Below, piece by piece: positions 34,644 to 43,379 of a DNA stretch of 60,804 nt. How positions within the stretch are numbered: position 1 is the stretch's first letter; each line of letters opens with the position of its first letter. The DNA lies in contig UQNO01000009.1 of the NCBI GenBank assembly GCA_900542475.1, positions 1-60,804 on the forward strand, in the 5' to 3' direction. The notes beneath the pieces are model-generated. The model was not told where the DNA came from and did not search any database. It worked only from the letters and a program-made list of their open reading frames with translations. Origin of the DNA: an uncultured Bacteroidota bacterium (GTDB taxonomy: Bacteria > Bacteroidota > Bacteroidia > Bacteroidales > F082). The position numbers and the translations under genes are program-made.

Positions 34644-35990
34644 GTGAGGCAGTTGATAAAAACCAAGTGTGACGCGTATTTCGATGAGGTTGTGGCTATC
34701 CGCCGGCAACTTCATCAACACCCGGAATTGAGTTTCTGCGAGAAAGAGACTTCCGCTCTTGTCAAAAAATGTCTTGCCTCGAAAAATATCGATTTTCAAG
34801 ATAATATCGCTGGATACGGCATTGTGGCAACGATACGAGGCACTTCGTCCTTTCGACAGAATGACTCGTCTTTTCGACAGAATGACTCGTCCTCGTCCTT
34901 TCGACAGAATGATTCATTCTCGTCCTTTCGACCGGATATTTCGTTCTCGTCATTTCGACCGGAGCGAAGCGGAGTGGAGAAATCTCATTCAACCCCGGAA
35001 AATATCTCCACTTCGCCGAAAATGACTGGAAAGGTTGTTGCGTTGCGTGCCGATATGGACGCCCTTCCAATCCACGAGCAGACGGAACTTCCTTATCGCT
35101 CTGTCAATGACGGTGTCATGCACGCCTGCGGTCACGACGCACATACCGCGATGCTGCTTGGCACTGCTTTTATTCTCAATGATTTGCGAAATGAGTTTGC
35201 AGGTGCTGTGAAGCTTGTTTTTCAACCTGGAGAAGAGAGGCTTCCCGGAGGGGCGGCTCTGATGATTAAAGAAGGTGTTCTCGATGATGTGGATATGATT
35301 GTCGCACAACATGTGTACCCTGGCTTGCCTTGCGGCGAAGTAGGGTTCCATGCAGGTTCGTATATGGCATCGTCAGATGAGGTGAATATCACCGTAAAGG
35401 GCAGGGGAGGACATGCCGCGAAACCGGCTGAACGCGACAACGCTCTTCTCGCCGCCTCGACGATAGTGTCGAGATTATCGGAACTGTATCCGGAAACCGA
35501 TAAGTCAAATTGCCTGTTGACATTCGGAAGTCTTATGGCCGAAGGCACATATAACGTTGTCCCCTCGGAAGTCGTTTTGAAAGGTACTATGCGCACCTTC
35601 GATGAAAACAAACGTAAAGACTTGAAAGATAATGTTTTAAAGTTGTCATGTGAGCTTGCGAAAGAGTTTGGATGCACTGCGGAAATTTTCATTGAATCAG
35701 GCTATCCCTCATTGAAAAACGATGTCGAACTGACTGAAAAATGCACCGCCATAGCGAAAGATGTTTTGGGTGAAAACAAGGTGAAGGAGCTGCCGCGGCT
35801 GATGACATCTGAAGATTTTGCATGGTACTCTCAGGAGATACCGGCATGTTTTTATCGCATAGGCACTTCCAATACATCGAAAGGCATTGATTCCAAACAA
35901 CATACATCTACGTTTGATATTGACGAAAATGCGATGAAAATCGGAATGGGACTGATGGTTTTTATAACACAAGGGTTGTTAAAGTGTTAA
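34644..35990 (+). CDS. M20 family amidohydrolase/peptidase with in-frame repeat insertion
   Basis: A dinuclear-zinc amidohydrolase of the M20D type (IAA-amino acid hydrolase/N-acyl amino acid deacylase-like). It has AIRRQLHQHPELSFCEKET, VVALRADMDALPIHEQ, HACGHDAHTAMLLG, QPGEERLPGGAALM and a dimerisation domain (VTVKGRGGHAAKP). The usual direct run from IRGT to GKVVALRAD is interrupted by 61 residues (34845-35027) made of SSFRQND-like repeats and a palindromic element. The frame stays open and all active-site residues lie outside the insertion. The start is uncertain: GTG 34644 fits homologs; an earlier TTG (34623) falls within a -7-like TATTTTTG (34618-34625). Confidence 0.85.
   Translation: MRQLIKTKCDAYFDEVVAIRRQLHQHPELSFCEKETSALVKKCLASKNIDFQDNIAGYGIVATIRGTSSFRQNDSSFRQNDSSSSFRQNDSFSSFRPDISFSSFRPERSGVEKSHSTPENISTSPKMTGKVVALRADMDALPIHEQTELPYRSVNDGVMHACGHDAHTAMLLGTAFILNDLRNEFAGAVKLVFQPGEERLPGGAALMIKEGVLDDVDMIVAQHVYPGLPCGEVGFHAGSYMASSDEVNITVKGRGGHAAKPAERDNALLAASTIVSRLSELYPETDKSNCLLTFGSLMAEGTYNVVPSEVVLKGTMRTFDENKRKDLKDNVLKLSCELAKEFGCTAEIFIESGYPSLKNDVELTEKCTAIAKDVLGENKVKELPRLMTSEDFAWYSQEIPACFYRIGTSNTSKGIDSKQHTSTFDIDENAMKIGMGLMVFITQGLLKC
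34845..35027 (+). repeat. In-frame insertion: 21/27-bp tandem repeats plus palindromic element
   Basis: Begins with five imperfect copies of TCGTCCTTTCGACAGAATGA-type units (encoding SSFRQND, SSFRQND, SSFRQND, SSFRPDI, SSFRPER), spaced 21 or 27 bases. The last unit becomes the palindromic element core GTCATTTCGACCGGAGCG...GAGAAATCTC at 34949-34986. All units are multiples of three, so the host reading frame survives. Confidence 0.88.
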
Positions 35991-36003
35991 AAAACGGACA
36001 ACA

Positions 36004-37821
36004 ATGGATTTATTAAAATGGTTGCCGATTACGAAGAAGGAGTCCGACCTTCGAGGGTGGGACGAGCTTGACGTTGTCATTGTCAGCGGTGATGCCTACG
36101 TTGACCATCCGGCGTTCGGGGCGGCGGTGATAGGTCGCGTGCTGGAACACGAGGGCTACAAGGTGGCTATTATCCCGCAACCTAACTGGCGTGACGACCT
36201 CCGCGATTTTCGGAAGTTCGGACGGCCACGGCTGTTTTTCGGAATCTCGGCAGGCTGCATGGACTCGATGGTGAACCACTATACCGCCAACAAACGCCTG
36301 CGCTCCAACGACGCATACACCCCGGGCGGCGAGGCTGGGTTCCGTCCGGATTATGCCACGGTGGTGTATTCCAAGATTCTGAAACAACTCTATCCCGACG
36401 TGCCGGTGGTAATCGGAGGCATCGAGGCTTCATTGCGCAGAGTGACACATTACGACTACTGGTCGGATTCTCTGAAACCGAGCATTCTCGTTGATTCTCA
36501 CGCTGATATGGGCATTTACGGCATGGGCGAGACGGGGATTGTCGAAATAGCAAAGGCTCTCGAAACAGGCAGGAAAATAGATGAAATCACCGATATTCCG
36601 CAGACGTTTTTCTTGAAAAAGAAATCGCACCGCCTTGAATCGCAATGGCAAGATATAAGACTCGTGTCGCATGAAGTTTGCTTGAAAGACAAAAAACTTT
36701 ATGCCTCGAATTTCAGGCATGTGGAGGAGGAGTCAAATAAAAAACATGCTGCCAGATTGTTGCAAGATGTCGGCAATCTTACCCTTTATATCAATCCTCC
36801 TTATCCGACATACACCACTGAACAGATTGATGCCGCCTTCGACCTCCCGTACACTCGCATGCCGCACCCCAAATACGCCAAACGCGGTCCGATTCCGGCC
36901 TATGAGATGATTCGACATTCAGTGAATATCCATCGCGGCTGTTTCGGCGGCTGCGCTTTCTGCACAATCTCGGCACATCAAGGGAAATTCGTGGCTTCGA
37001 GAAGCAAAGAGTCTATCTTGCGTGAGATAGAACAAGTGACGCAAATGCCTGACTTTAAAGGATATATCAGCGATTTGGGCGGTCCGTCGGCTAATATGTA
37101 TCGTATGCGCGGCAAAGATGAGTCGCTGTGCGAGAAATGCTCCCGCCCGACTTGCATCCAGCCTAATATCTGTAAAAACCTCAATACCGACCATCATCCG
37201 CTCATCGAACTTTACAAGGAGGTTGACAAAAATCCTGATATTAAAAAGGTGACCATCGGCTCGGGCATACGTTACGACTTGTTCTTGACCAACGACGACC
37301 CCGATGGAAAGCTCGGCTACGACGAGTATTTCGAGCAGCTGACGCGCCGCCACGTGAGCGGTCGTCTCAAAGTGGCTCCCGAACACGTGAGCGACAACGT
37401 GCTGAAACTCATGCGAAAACCACCGTTTTCGTTGTTCGGCAAGTTAAAAAAACGCTTCGACTATCTGAATGAAAAATATCATCTCAACCAACAACTGATA
37501 CCTTATTTTATATCAAGTCATCCGGCTTGTACTTTGATGGATATGGCGGAACTTGCCGTGAAAACCAAGGAGTTGGGCTATCACCTGGAGCAGGTGCAGG
37601 ACTTTACGCCGACACCGATGACGTTGGCGACCGAAATCTATTATTCAGGCTACGACCCATATACCTTGAATCCTCTCTTTGTGGCGAAAAACAAGGAAGA
37701 TAAACTGTCGCAACAACGCTTTTTCTTCTGGTATAAAAATGAAAACCGCCAATGGGTGAAGCAAACGCTCGGGAAAATGAGGAAAACCGAGTGGATAAAC
37801 CGTCTTTACGGTCGCAACTAA
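36004..37821 (+). CDS. YgiQ family radical SAM protein
   Basis: A 605-residue B12-independent-looking radical SAM protein of the YgiQ/UPF0313 family, whose substrate is not established. The N-terminal UPF0313 domain (SGDAYVDHPAFGAAVIGRVLE, GISAGCMDSMVNHYTA, VVIGGIEASLRR) precedes the radical SAM cluster CFGGCAFC in VNIHRGCFGGCAFCTISAHQ near residue 315, then SDLGGPSANMYRM and a cysteine-rich CEKCSRPTCIQPNICKNL that may bind a second metal site. It starts 13 bases after the amidohydrolase stop, so the two probably share a transcript. It overlaps the convergent YdcF-like gene by four bases. Confidence 0.93.
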   Translation: MDLLKWLPITKKESDLRGWDELDVVIVSGDAYVDHPAFGAAVIGRVLEHEGYKVAIIPQPNWRDDLRDFRKFGRPRLFFGISAGCMDSMVNHYTANKRLRSNDAYTPGGEAGFRPDYATVVYSKILKQLYPDVPVVIGGIEASLRRVTHYDYWSDSLKPSILVDSHADMGIYGMGETGIVEIAKALETGRKIDEITDIPQTFFLKKKSHRLESQWQDIRLVSHEVCLKDKKLYASNFRHVEEESNKKHAARLLQDVGNLTLYINPPYPTYTTEQIDAAFDLPYTRMPHPKYAKRGPIPAYEMIRHSVNIHRGCFGGCAFCTISAHQGKFVASRSKESILREIEQVTQMPDFKGYISDLGGPSANMYRMRGKDESLCEKCSRPTCIQPNICKNLNTDHHPLIELYKEVDKNPDIKKVTIGSGIRYDLFLTNDDPDGKLGYDEYFEQLTRRHVSGRLKVAPEHVSDNVLKLMRKPPFSLFGKLKKRFDYLNEKYHLNQQLIPYFISSHPACTLMDMAELAVKTKELGYHLEQVQDFTPTPMTLATEIYYSGYDPYTLNPLFVAKNKEDKLSQQRFFFWYKNENRQWVKQTLGKMRKTEWINRLYGRN

Positions 37822-38270
37822 ATCCAGCCTTTGATTTTGTAGTAAAACAGCGCGAAATATTCGCGGCAAGTGTCGATTTCGAGCTTCAGATAATTCCAGA
37901 ATGTGTAACGAAGCATGGTGTTTTCGACATGGGGTATCGATTCCTTGCCTTCAAGTTTTTGGTTTTGCAACGATAAACAGAAATCGACGTGGCTTTCGCG
38001 GGCGGCTACGCCGCAAACTTCTTTAAAACCTACTTTGTTGAAACATTTAATAGTTCTTTTCAGATGTTCAGGCGAGGTCACCACCACGATGTTTGTGGCG
38101 AGCAGCTCGGGAAAATATTCCGCCAATCCTAAAACCTGCGAGCGAGTGTTAGTGCCAATCCCCCAATTATAATGCATATAAAAAGGAGCCGATGTGATAC
38201 CCAAAAGTAGAAACAAGACGAAAACGACACCCGAAATGCTGAAAAACCAAAGTGTTATCTTTTTTATCAT
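37818..38270 (-). CDS. YdcF/ElyC-like (DUF218) protein with internal deletion
   Basis: The protein opens with a membrane segment (MIKKITLWFFSISGVVFVLFLLLG) and SAPFYMHYNWG, then jumps straight to GTNTRSQVLGLAEYFPEL and VVVTSPEHLKRTIKCFNKVGF, which are the late motifs of DUF218 proteins. The ~100 residues normally between them, including the early GGG nucleotide or substrate loop, are missing, yet the frame is open. Length is 150 aa versus about 250 for homologs. It is probably a non-functional deletion derivative unless the deletion is an assembly artefact. Start chosen at 38270 (MIKK). Confidence 0.65.
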   Translation of the reverse strand: MIKKITLWFFSISGVVFVLFLLLGITSAPFYMHYNWGIGTNTRSQVLGLAEYFPELLATNIVVVTSPEHLKRTIKCFNKVGFKEVCGVAARESHVDFCLSLQNQKLEGKESIPHVENTMLRYTFWNYLKLEIDTCREYFALFYYKIKGWI

Positions 38271-38335
38271 ATTGTAAAAGTACAATTTTTTTGAAAAACA
38301 ATTGAGAAAACATTAAAAATCCGTATTTTTGTGCT

Positions 38336-38800
38336 ATGGAATTGTCGCATGACGTTATATTGAAAAAAATGTTGCGCTACTGCACCTATCAAGAGAGGTG
38401 CATGCAGGAGGCAAGGACAAAACTCGCAATCTTTGATATCCCTTCTTCCGACAAAGAAAAAATCATGGAGCTCCTCGTTGAAGACGGCTTTCTCGATGAT
38501 GAGCGATATGCCTCCACTTTCGTTAGAAGCAAGATGCATCTGAAAAAATGGGGCGTGAATAAAATTCGTATGTCGTTGAAAATGAAAAAAATTGATGATA
38601 AAATCATCGAAAAAGCCATTTCGGAGATAGACCCTGAAGTTTATCGCAAAGATTTGATAAAAGTTTTGAAAGCCAAGAAAATCAACGAGACCGACCCTTA
38701 CAAACGCAAGGCGAAATTAGCGCAATACGCCATTCAGAAAGGCTACGAGCCTGGGCTGGTGTGGGATGTTATCCGTCATTTCGACCGAGACGAAGCGTAG
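38336..38800 (+). CDS. recX: RecX family regulatory protein
   Basis: An all-helical three-helix-repeat protein that modulates RecA filaments. Family features are LRYCTYQERCMQEARTKL, VEDGFLDDERYASTFVRSKMHLKKWG, RMSLKMKKIDDKIIEKAI and KAKLAQYAIQKGYEPGLVWDVI. The last seven codons (HFDRDEA) and the TAG stop come from a palindromic element (38775-38808) that has replaced the natural end. A -7-like TATTTTTG (38324-38331) ends only four bases before the ATG, so the mRNA may be leaderless. No recA is nearby. The call is good; regulation is inferred. Confidence 0.85.
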   Translation: MELSHDVILKKMLRYCTYQERCMQEARTKLAIFDIPSSDKEKIMELLVEDGFLDDERYASTFVRSKMHLKKWGVNKIRMSLKMKKIDDKIIEKAISEIDPEVYRKDLIKVLKAKKINETDPYKRKAKLAQYAIQKGYEPGLVWDVIRHFDRDEA

Positions 38801-38808
38801 TGGAGACC
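38775..38808 (+). repeat. Dispersed palindromic element at the recX 3' end
   Basis: GTCATTTCGACCGAGACG, then AAGCGTAGTGGAGACC: a degenerate member of the family; it supplies the last recX codons and the stop codon. The 245 bases from here to prfB contain no gene; only an A/T-rich leader with TATTTTTG (39023-39030) for prfB. Confidence 0.75.
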
Positions 38809-39055
38809 CGAGCTTGCGAAAGCATTCACCTCCGGTGAATAAATCTCTTCCAATAAAATTTAGATTAATAAAATTGATTTTATGCCTTGACGGGCGGTTT
38901 TTAATGATACTTTTCCATCAAGGGAAAAGAATAAAAAATCGCTTGTTAGGGCAAAAATAATGTTAAAATTCCATTCTTTTGGAAAAGAGTTGCAGTCGGC
39001 TACGGTGTGATGAAAAAATTATTATTTTTGCAAAAATTTCACACCCTATATTAAT

Positions 39056-40166
39056 ATGGTCACTTTAGACAGCATAAAAGATTTAAGTAAGAGGATTGAT
39101 GCCTTGAGGAGGTATCTTTGACATCGATGTCAAGTTATTGAAAATTCAAGAATTAGAAGAGAAAACAAAGGTTGACGGTTTTTGGGACGACCCCAGGAGC
39201 GGCAAGGTCGTCATGCGCCAGATTCGCGATGTTAAAAGTTGGGTGACGGCCTACGACGAGATAGTGAGTGCCAACGACGACCTTGGGGTGCTATACGATT
39301 TCGCCAAGGACGGCGAGGCGACGGAAGAGGAGGTTGACAAACAATACTCTGATGTCATCAAACTCGTGGAAGACCTTGAGTTCCGCAATATGCTTCATGA
39401 GGAGGCCGACTCCATGAGTTGCGTGCTGAAAATCAACGCGGGAGCGGGCGGCACCGAGTCGCAGGACTGGGCGGAGATGCTTATGCGTATGTATATGCGC
39501 TACGCCGAAGCCCATAACTATAAAATAAGAATCAGCAATATTCTTGAAGGCGATGACGCCGGCATCAAGTCGGTGACGATGGAGATTGACGGCGACTATG
39601 CCTACGGTTACCTCAAGGGCGAGAACGGCGTGCACCGTTTGGTGCGCGTGTCGCCATTCAACGCCCAGGGCAAACGAATGACCTCGTTTACCTCTGTGTT
39701 CGTGTCACCGCTTATCGACGACACTATTGAAATCGTCATCGACCCGTCGCGGCTGACCTGGGACACCTTCCGCAGCGGCGGCGCAGGCGGCCAGAACGTG
39801 AACAAGGTGGAGTCGGGCGTGAGACTTCGTTATCAATACAAAGACCCTTACGACGGTCACGAGGAGGAGATTTTGATTGAAAACACCGAGACGCGCGACC
39901 AGCCGAAAAACAAGGAAAACGCCCTCCGACTCCTGAAATCACAACTGTACGACAAGGAGCTGCAACACCGCATGGAGGAAAAAAACAAAATCGAGGCGTC
40001 AAAGAAAAAGATTGAATGGGGCTCCCAGATACGCTCCTACGTGTTCGACGACCGCCGCGTGAAAGACCATCGCACCAACCACCAGACAAGCAACGTGCAG
40101 GCAGTGATGGACGGCAAAATCGACGAGTTCATCAAGGCATATTTGATGGAGTTCGGACAGAAATAA
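39056..40166 (+). CDS. prfB: Peptide chain release factor 2, programmed +1 frameshift
   Basis: RF2 recognises UGA/UAA stops and triggers peptide release through the GGQ loop (FRSGGAGGQNVNKVESG); the codon-reading SPF motif is in VRVSPFNAQGKR. Translation begins at ATG 39056, reads 21 codons (MVTLDSIKDLSKRIDALRRY, then Leu) and meets an in-frame TGA at 39119-39121. A +1 shift at CTT moves into the frame that continues to 40166, so the coding region is 39056-39118 joined to 39120-40166 (369 aa). This is the classic autoregulatory arrangement. The annotated product from 39138 alone would lack the N-terminus. Confidence 0.95.
39107..39122 (+). promoter_or_regulatory. RF2 programmed frameshift site
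   Basis: AGGAGG (internal Shine-Dalgarno, 39107-39112), TAT, CTT, TGA, C. It differs from E. coli only in having AGGAGG rather than AGGGGG. The spacing of three bases to CTT is the same. Confidence 0.95.
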
Positions 40167-40177
40167 AAAATCGAGAT

Positions 40178-40685
40178 ATGATAACGTTTTTTGTTGCTTT
40201 AGCCATCTTGATTCTCGGCTATCTGATTTACGGAAAGTTCATGGAGAAGCTGTTCGGCGCGTCTCATCATCGCCGACTTCATGCACTACGACCAGAAACC
40301 TGTCAAGAACAGACTCATCATCGCTCTCCCGATGTTTGCAGTGACAGCCGTAATATTGGTTTACAGTCTCACCGACGCGAAAGGCTTCGACCTCATCTGG
40401 CGTTATTTCGCTTGGGCCAATCAAGTGCTTGCAATGGTAACTCTTTGGGCTATAACGGTTTATCTTGCCAAAGAAAAGAAACATTATATCTTCAGTCTCA
40501 TTCCAGCGATGTTCATGACGATGGTCACGATGACGTATATTTTTGAATTTCCTGCCGGAAAATACATCGAAGGCGTGGGTTTCTCCTCAACGGTTGCCCC
40601 GATAATCGCAGGTTGCATCACGATATTGTTCACGATATTGTTCTTTAATTTCAGTGGGAAAAACAATAACGCCTTGAAAAACTGA
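40178..40685 (+). pseudogene. cstA: Carbon starvation protein CstA, internally deleted and frameshifted
   Basis: The 5' end (MITFFVALAILILGYLIYG, then KFMEKLFG) matches the N-terminus of CstA, a peptide/pyruvate transporter. At about 40258 the sequence jumps, with a one-base frame change, into the C-terminal part (LIIADFMHYDQKPVKNRLII, then WANQVLAMVTLWAITVYLAKEKKH), ending at 40685. Roughly 300 or more residues of a ~480-700 aa protein are missing. The gene is therefore broken, either biologically or by an assembly collapse. Its stop overlaps the next start (TGATG). Confidence 0.85.
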
Positions 40686-41983
40686 TGAATACAGCTACCA
40701 GAGAGTTCATCGAGTCGCATCTGAATGACGACGTGCGCAATTTGGCGTTGCAGAAGTTTCCTGACGATGTTGATAAGATGCTGGCTCTCAATCAGATAGA
40801 GGCACGACGGCTTTTATCAAAAAAGGTGCCTTCGTGGGCATCGAATCCCAATTTGCTGTTTCCCAAACATCTACCCATCGAGCAGTGTTCATCCGAGCTT
40901 ACCGCGGAATATAAAGCCTCGATAATCGAAGGCGGCGATACCTTTGTCGATTTGACAGGAGGTCTCGGTGTCGATTCATATTTCCTTTCGGAGAAATTTA
41001 AAACATCGTATTACGTTGAAAATCAGAGGGAATTGTGTAATCTGGCGGAGCATAATTTTGAAATTTTAGGACGAAATATCACGGTTGTAAATTCTGATGC
41101 GGAATCATTTTTATCTCATTGGAATCTGGACAAGGCATGCCTTGTCTCAACTGAATGTAAAGATTTGACTTCCCGTAGAGACAACGCACGCATTGTCCTA
41201 TATTTGGATCCCGCAAGACGGGATATTTACAACCGAAAAATGGTTTCGTTGCACGATTGTTCCCCGGATGTTGTCGAACTACAGCGAAATCTGAATGAAA
41301 ATCATGTTGAGACGCGATTCAGCGCATCTCAAAAATTGGTTAAACAAATATTAATAAAGGTTTCCCCAATGCTGGATATTTCTTTGATTACCAATGAATT
41401 GCAAAATATCAAGGAAATACATATAGTTGCAGTGAAAAACGAGTGCAAAGAGATTTTGATAAAAATTGAACCCGGGTTTGACGGGGAAATTAAATATTTT
41501 TGTGTTGATTTAAGACCTGACGGCGCCGTCATTTCGACCGGAGCGAAGCGGAGCGGAGAAATCGCTTTCGTGTTCTCTGAAACATCTGAAAGTTCCGCGA
41601 TACCAGAGTTTGCGCCAACAATAAGACACTATCTCTACGAACCCAATGCCGCCATCATGAAATCCGGCGCGTTCAAACTGATTTCGCAGCGTTTCGGAAT
41701 CGAAAAACTGCATGTCAACAGCCATTTATACACATCTGACAACCTGGTTCCCGATTTTCCAGGCCGCATTTTCGAGATTGCAGGTTTCGCGCCTTTCAAC
41801 AAAAAAGTTAAGAAAGAATTGCTTCAAACTGTCAACGCCGCCGCTGTCTCTGTCAGAAATTTTCCTTTGAGCGCCAACGAGTTGAGAAAGAATCTGGATC
41901 TTAAGGAAAGTGATGAGACTTTCATTTTCGGCACAACGATGATGAAAGAGAAAAAAGTGCTGGTTTTATGCAAGAAATTATAA
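40685..41983 (+). CDS. Class I SAM-dependent methyltransferase with THUMP-like tail
   Basis: The N-terminal helical region (LQKFPDDVDKMLALNQIEARRLLSKK) leads to a Rossmann methyltransferase with motif I FVDLTGGLGVDSYFLS (near residue 90), post-I YVENQRELC and motif IV YLDPARRD. The C-terminal part (YLYEPNAAIMKSGAFKLISQRFGIEKLHVNSHLYTS) resembles the THUMP-like domain found in such proteins, pointing to an RNA substrate. Residues ~278-300 (PDGAVISTGAKRSGEIAFVF) come from a palindromic element inserted in frame. The gene begins inside the cstA remnant's stop codon. Substrate unknown. Confidence 0.82.
   Translation: MNTATREFIESHLNDDVRNLALQKFPDDVDKMLALNQIEARRLLSKKVPSWASNPNLLFPKHLPIEQCSSELTAEYKASIIEGGDTFVDLTGGLGVDSYFLSEKFKTSYYVENQRELCNLAEHNFEILGRNITVVNSDAESFLSHWNLDKACLVSTECKDLTSRRDNARIVLYLDPARRDIYNRKMVSLHDCSPDVVELQRNLNENHVETRFSASQKLVKQILIKVSPMLDISLITNELQNIKEIHIVAVKNECKEILIKIEPGFDGEIKYFCVDLRPDGAVISTGAKRSGEIAFVFSETSESSAIPEFAPTIRHYLYEPNAAIMKSGAFKLISQRFGIEKLHVNSHLYTSDNLVPDFPGRIFEIAGFAPFNKKVKKELLQTVNAAAVSVRNFPLSANELRKNLDLKESDETFIFGTTMMKEKKVLVLCKKL
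41528..41565 (+). repeat. Dispersed palindromic element inside the methyltransferase gene
   Basis: GTCATTTCGACCGGAGCG, then AAGCGGAGCGGAGAAATCGC: differs from the element at 34949-34986 by only a few bases, and is read in a different frame (VISTGAKRSGEIA versus SFRPERSGVEK). Confidence 0.88.
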
Positions 41984-42032
41984 AATCATCAAAAAAATTC
42001 AAAAAAATCGCTCTCTTTATTTAAAAAATGCT

Positions 42033-42040
42033 TAACTTTG
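42033..42040 (+). promoter_or_regulatory. -7 element of msrAB
   Basis: TAACTTTG, 19 bases before the ATG at 42060; no good -33 at the usual spacing. Confidence 0.4.
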
Positions 42041-42059
42041 CTTGTCGATTTTTTTCAAT

Positions 42060-43097
42060 ATGAAAATTAAAACATTGATAGTTATGGCATTAGCATTTAG
42101 TGCAAACTTGGCTGGCTGCCAAGCCACTCAAGAACAAGACTTCACTGCCAAAGAAATTTACTTTGCGGGCGGCTGTTTTTGGGGGACGGAACATTTCATG
42201 CAGCAAATCGATGGCGTTTTGACTACACAAGTGGGCTACGCCAACGGCAACAAAACCAACCCGACGTATGAGGAAGTTTGCACGGGAACGACCGATTTCG
42301 CCGAAACTGTAAAAGTCATCTACAATCCAGAAAAAGCCGACTTGCCTTTCCTTATCGACTTGTATTTTAAAACCATAGACCCGACCAGCCTAAATCGTCA
42401 AGGTTTTGATGTGGGGACACAATATCGCACGGGCATTTATTACGTGGAATACGCCGACAAGGAGGTGATTGAGCGCACCGTCGGCCGATTGGCTGCCAAC
42501 TATGACGCGCCTTTGCAAGTGGAAATCAGACCTTTGGAGAATTTCTATCCTGCCGAGGGCTATCATCAAAAATATTTGGACAAACATCCTGGAGGCTATT
42601 GCCACATCCATCCCGATTTGTTTGAAATCGCCCGAAAAGCCCGCATGAAACGAACCGCCTACACCAAACCCGCCCCGGAACAATTACGCGAAAAACTCAC
42701 TCCCATACAGTATGCCGTAACGCAAGAAAACGCCACTGAACCACCTTTCCGGAATGACTATTTTGATGAAGACAGAAAAGGCATTTATGTGGACATCACC
42801 ACAGGAGAGCCACTGTTTGTCTCGACAGATAAGTTCGATTCTGGTTGCGGCTGGCCTGCATTCTCCAAGCCTGTTGACATCAACAACATAGTGGAAAAAA
42901 CCGATCTCTCGCATGGCATGGTGCGTACTGAAGTCCGCAGCAAAACGGGCGACGCGCATCTCGGCCACGTGTTCGATGACGGTCCGAAAGACAAAGGCGG
43001 ACTGCGTTATTGCATCAATAGCGCCGCACTGCGCTTCATCCCCAAGGAGCAGATGGAGGCGGAAGGCTACGGAGAATATCTGGAGTTGGTGAAATGA
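42060..43097 (+). CDS. msrAB: MsrA-MsrB fusion, lipoprotein methionine sulfoxide reductase
   Basis: A bifunctional repair enzyme reducing both stereoisomers of methionine sulfoxide. A lipoprotein signal (MKIKTLIVMALAFSANLAGC) places it at the cell envelope. The MsrA domain (residues ~30-185) has the catalytic GCFWG motif (EIYFAGGCFWGTEHF) and GYCHIHPDLF. The MsrB domain (residues ~200-345) has GCGWPAFSKPV and the nucleophile in RYCINSAALRFIP. I start at ATG 42060 because the lipobox follows. Length is 345 aa. The envelope location suggests defence against host or environmental oxidants. It stands alone. Confidence 0.95.
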   Translation: MKIKTLIVMALAFSANLAGCQATQEQDFTAKEIYFAGGCFWGTEHFMQQIDGVLTTQVGYANGNKTNPTYEEVCTGTTDFAETVKVIYNPEKADLPFLIDLYFKTIDPTSLNRQGFDVGTQYRTGIYYVEYADKEVIERTVGRLAANYDAPLQVEIRPLENFYPAEGYHQKYLDKHPGGYCHIHPDLFEIARKARMKRTAYTKPAPEQLREKLTPIQYAVTQENATEPPFRNDYFDEDRKGIYVDITTGEPLFVSTDKFDSGCGWPAFSKPVDINNIVEKTDLSHGMVRTEVRSKTGDAHLGHVFDDGPKDKGGLRYCINSAALRFIPKEQMEAEGYGEYLELVK

Positions 43098-43152
43098 GGA
43101 GAAACCGCGATAAAATTATCAAGGTGCAATCATGGTGCAGCCTATCAATACT

Positions 43153-43379
43153 ATGAAGATGAACGCCAATCCGTTTCTGTACGAAATATCTATTATGTTG
43201 GCTGTGAAGAAATTGGTCGCCCAACTGGTTGAAGAAAAACATATAGAACATGGATTGACGGAAGGTTTTGGGCGGGTGTTCATCACTCCGCCATGCTGAC
43301 AGGCAATCCGTATTTCAAGATTTATCCTTATGAAAAGGAAGAGGAGATTTATGCGGTGATTGATGAAATTTTGAAATAA
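43153..43379 (+). other. Short unrecognised open frames, probably gene debris
   Basis: 43153-43299 encodes 48 residues (MKMNANPFLYEISIMLAVKK, VAQLVEEKHIEHG...) and 43293-43379 encodes 28 residues (GNPYFKIYPYEKEEEIYAVI...). Both look protein-like in composition and overlap by seven bases, so they may be fragments of one small gene broken by a frameshift. I do not recognise the family. They end directly at the stop of the convergent higA-like gene. Confidence 0.35.
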
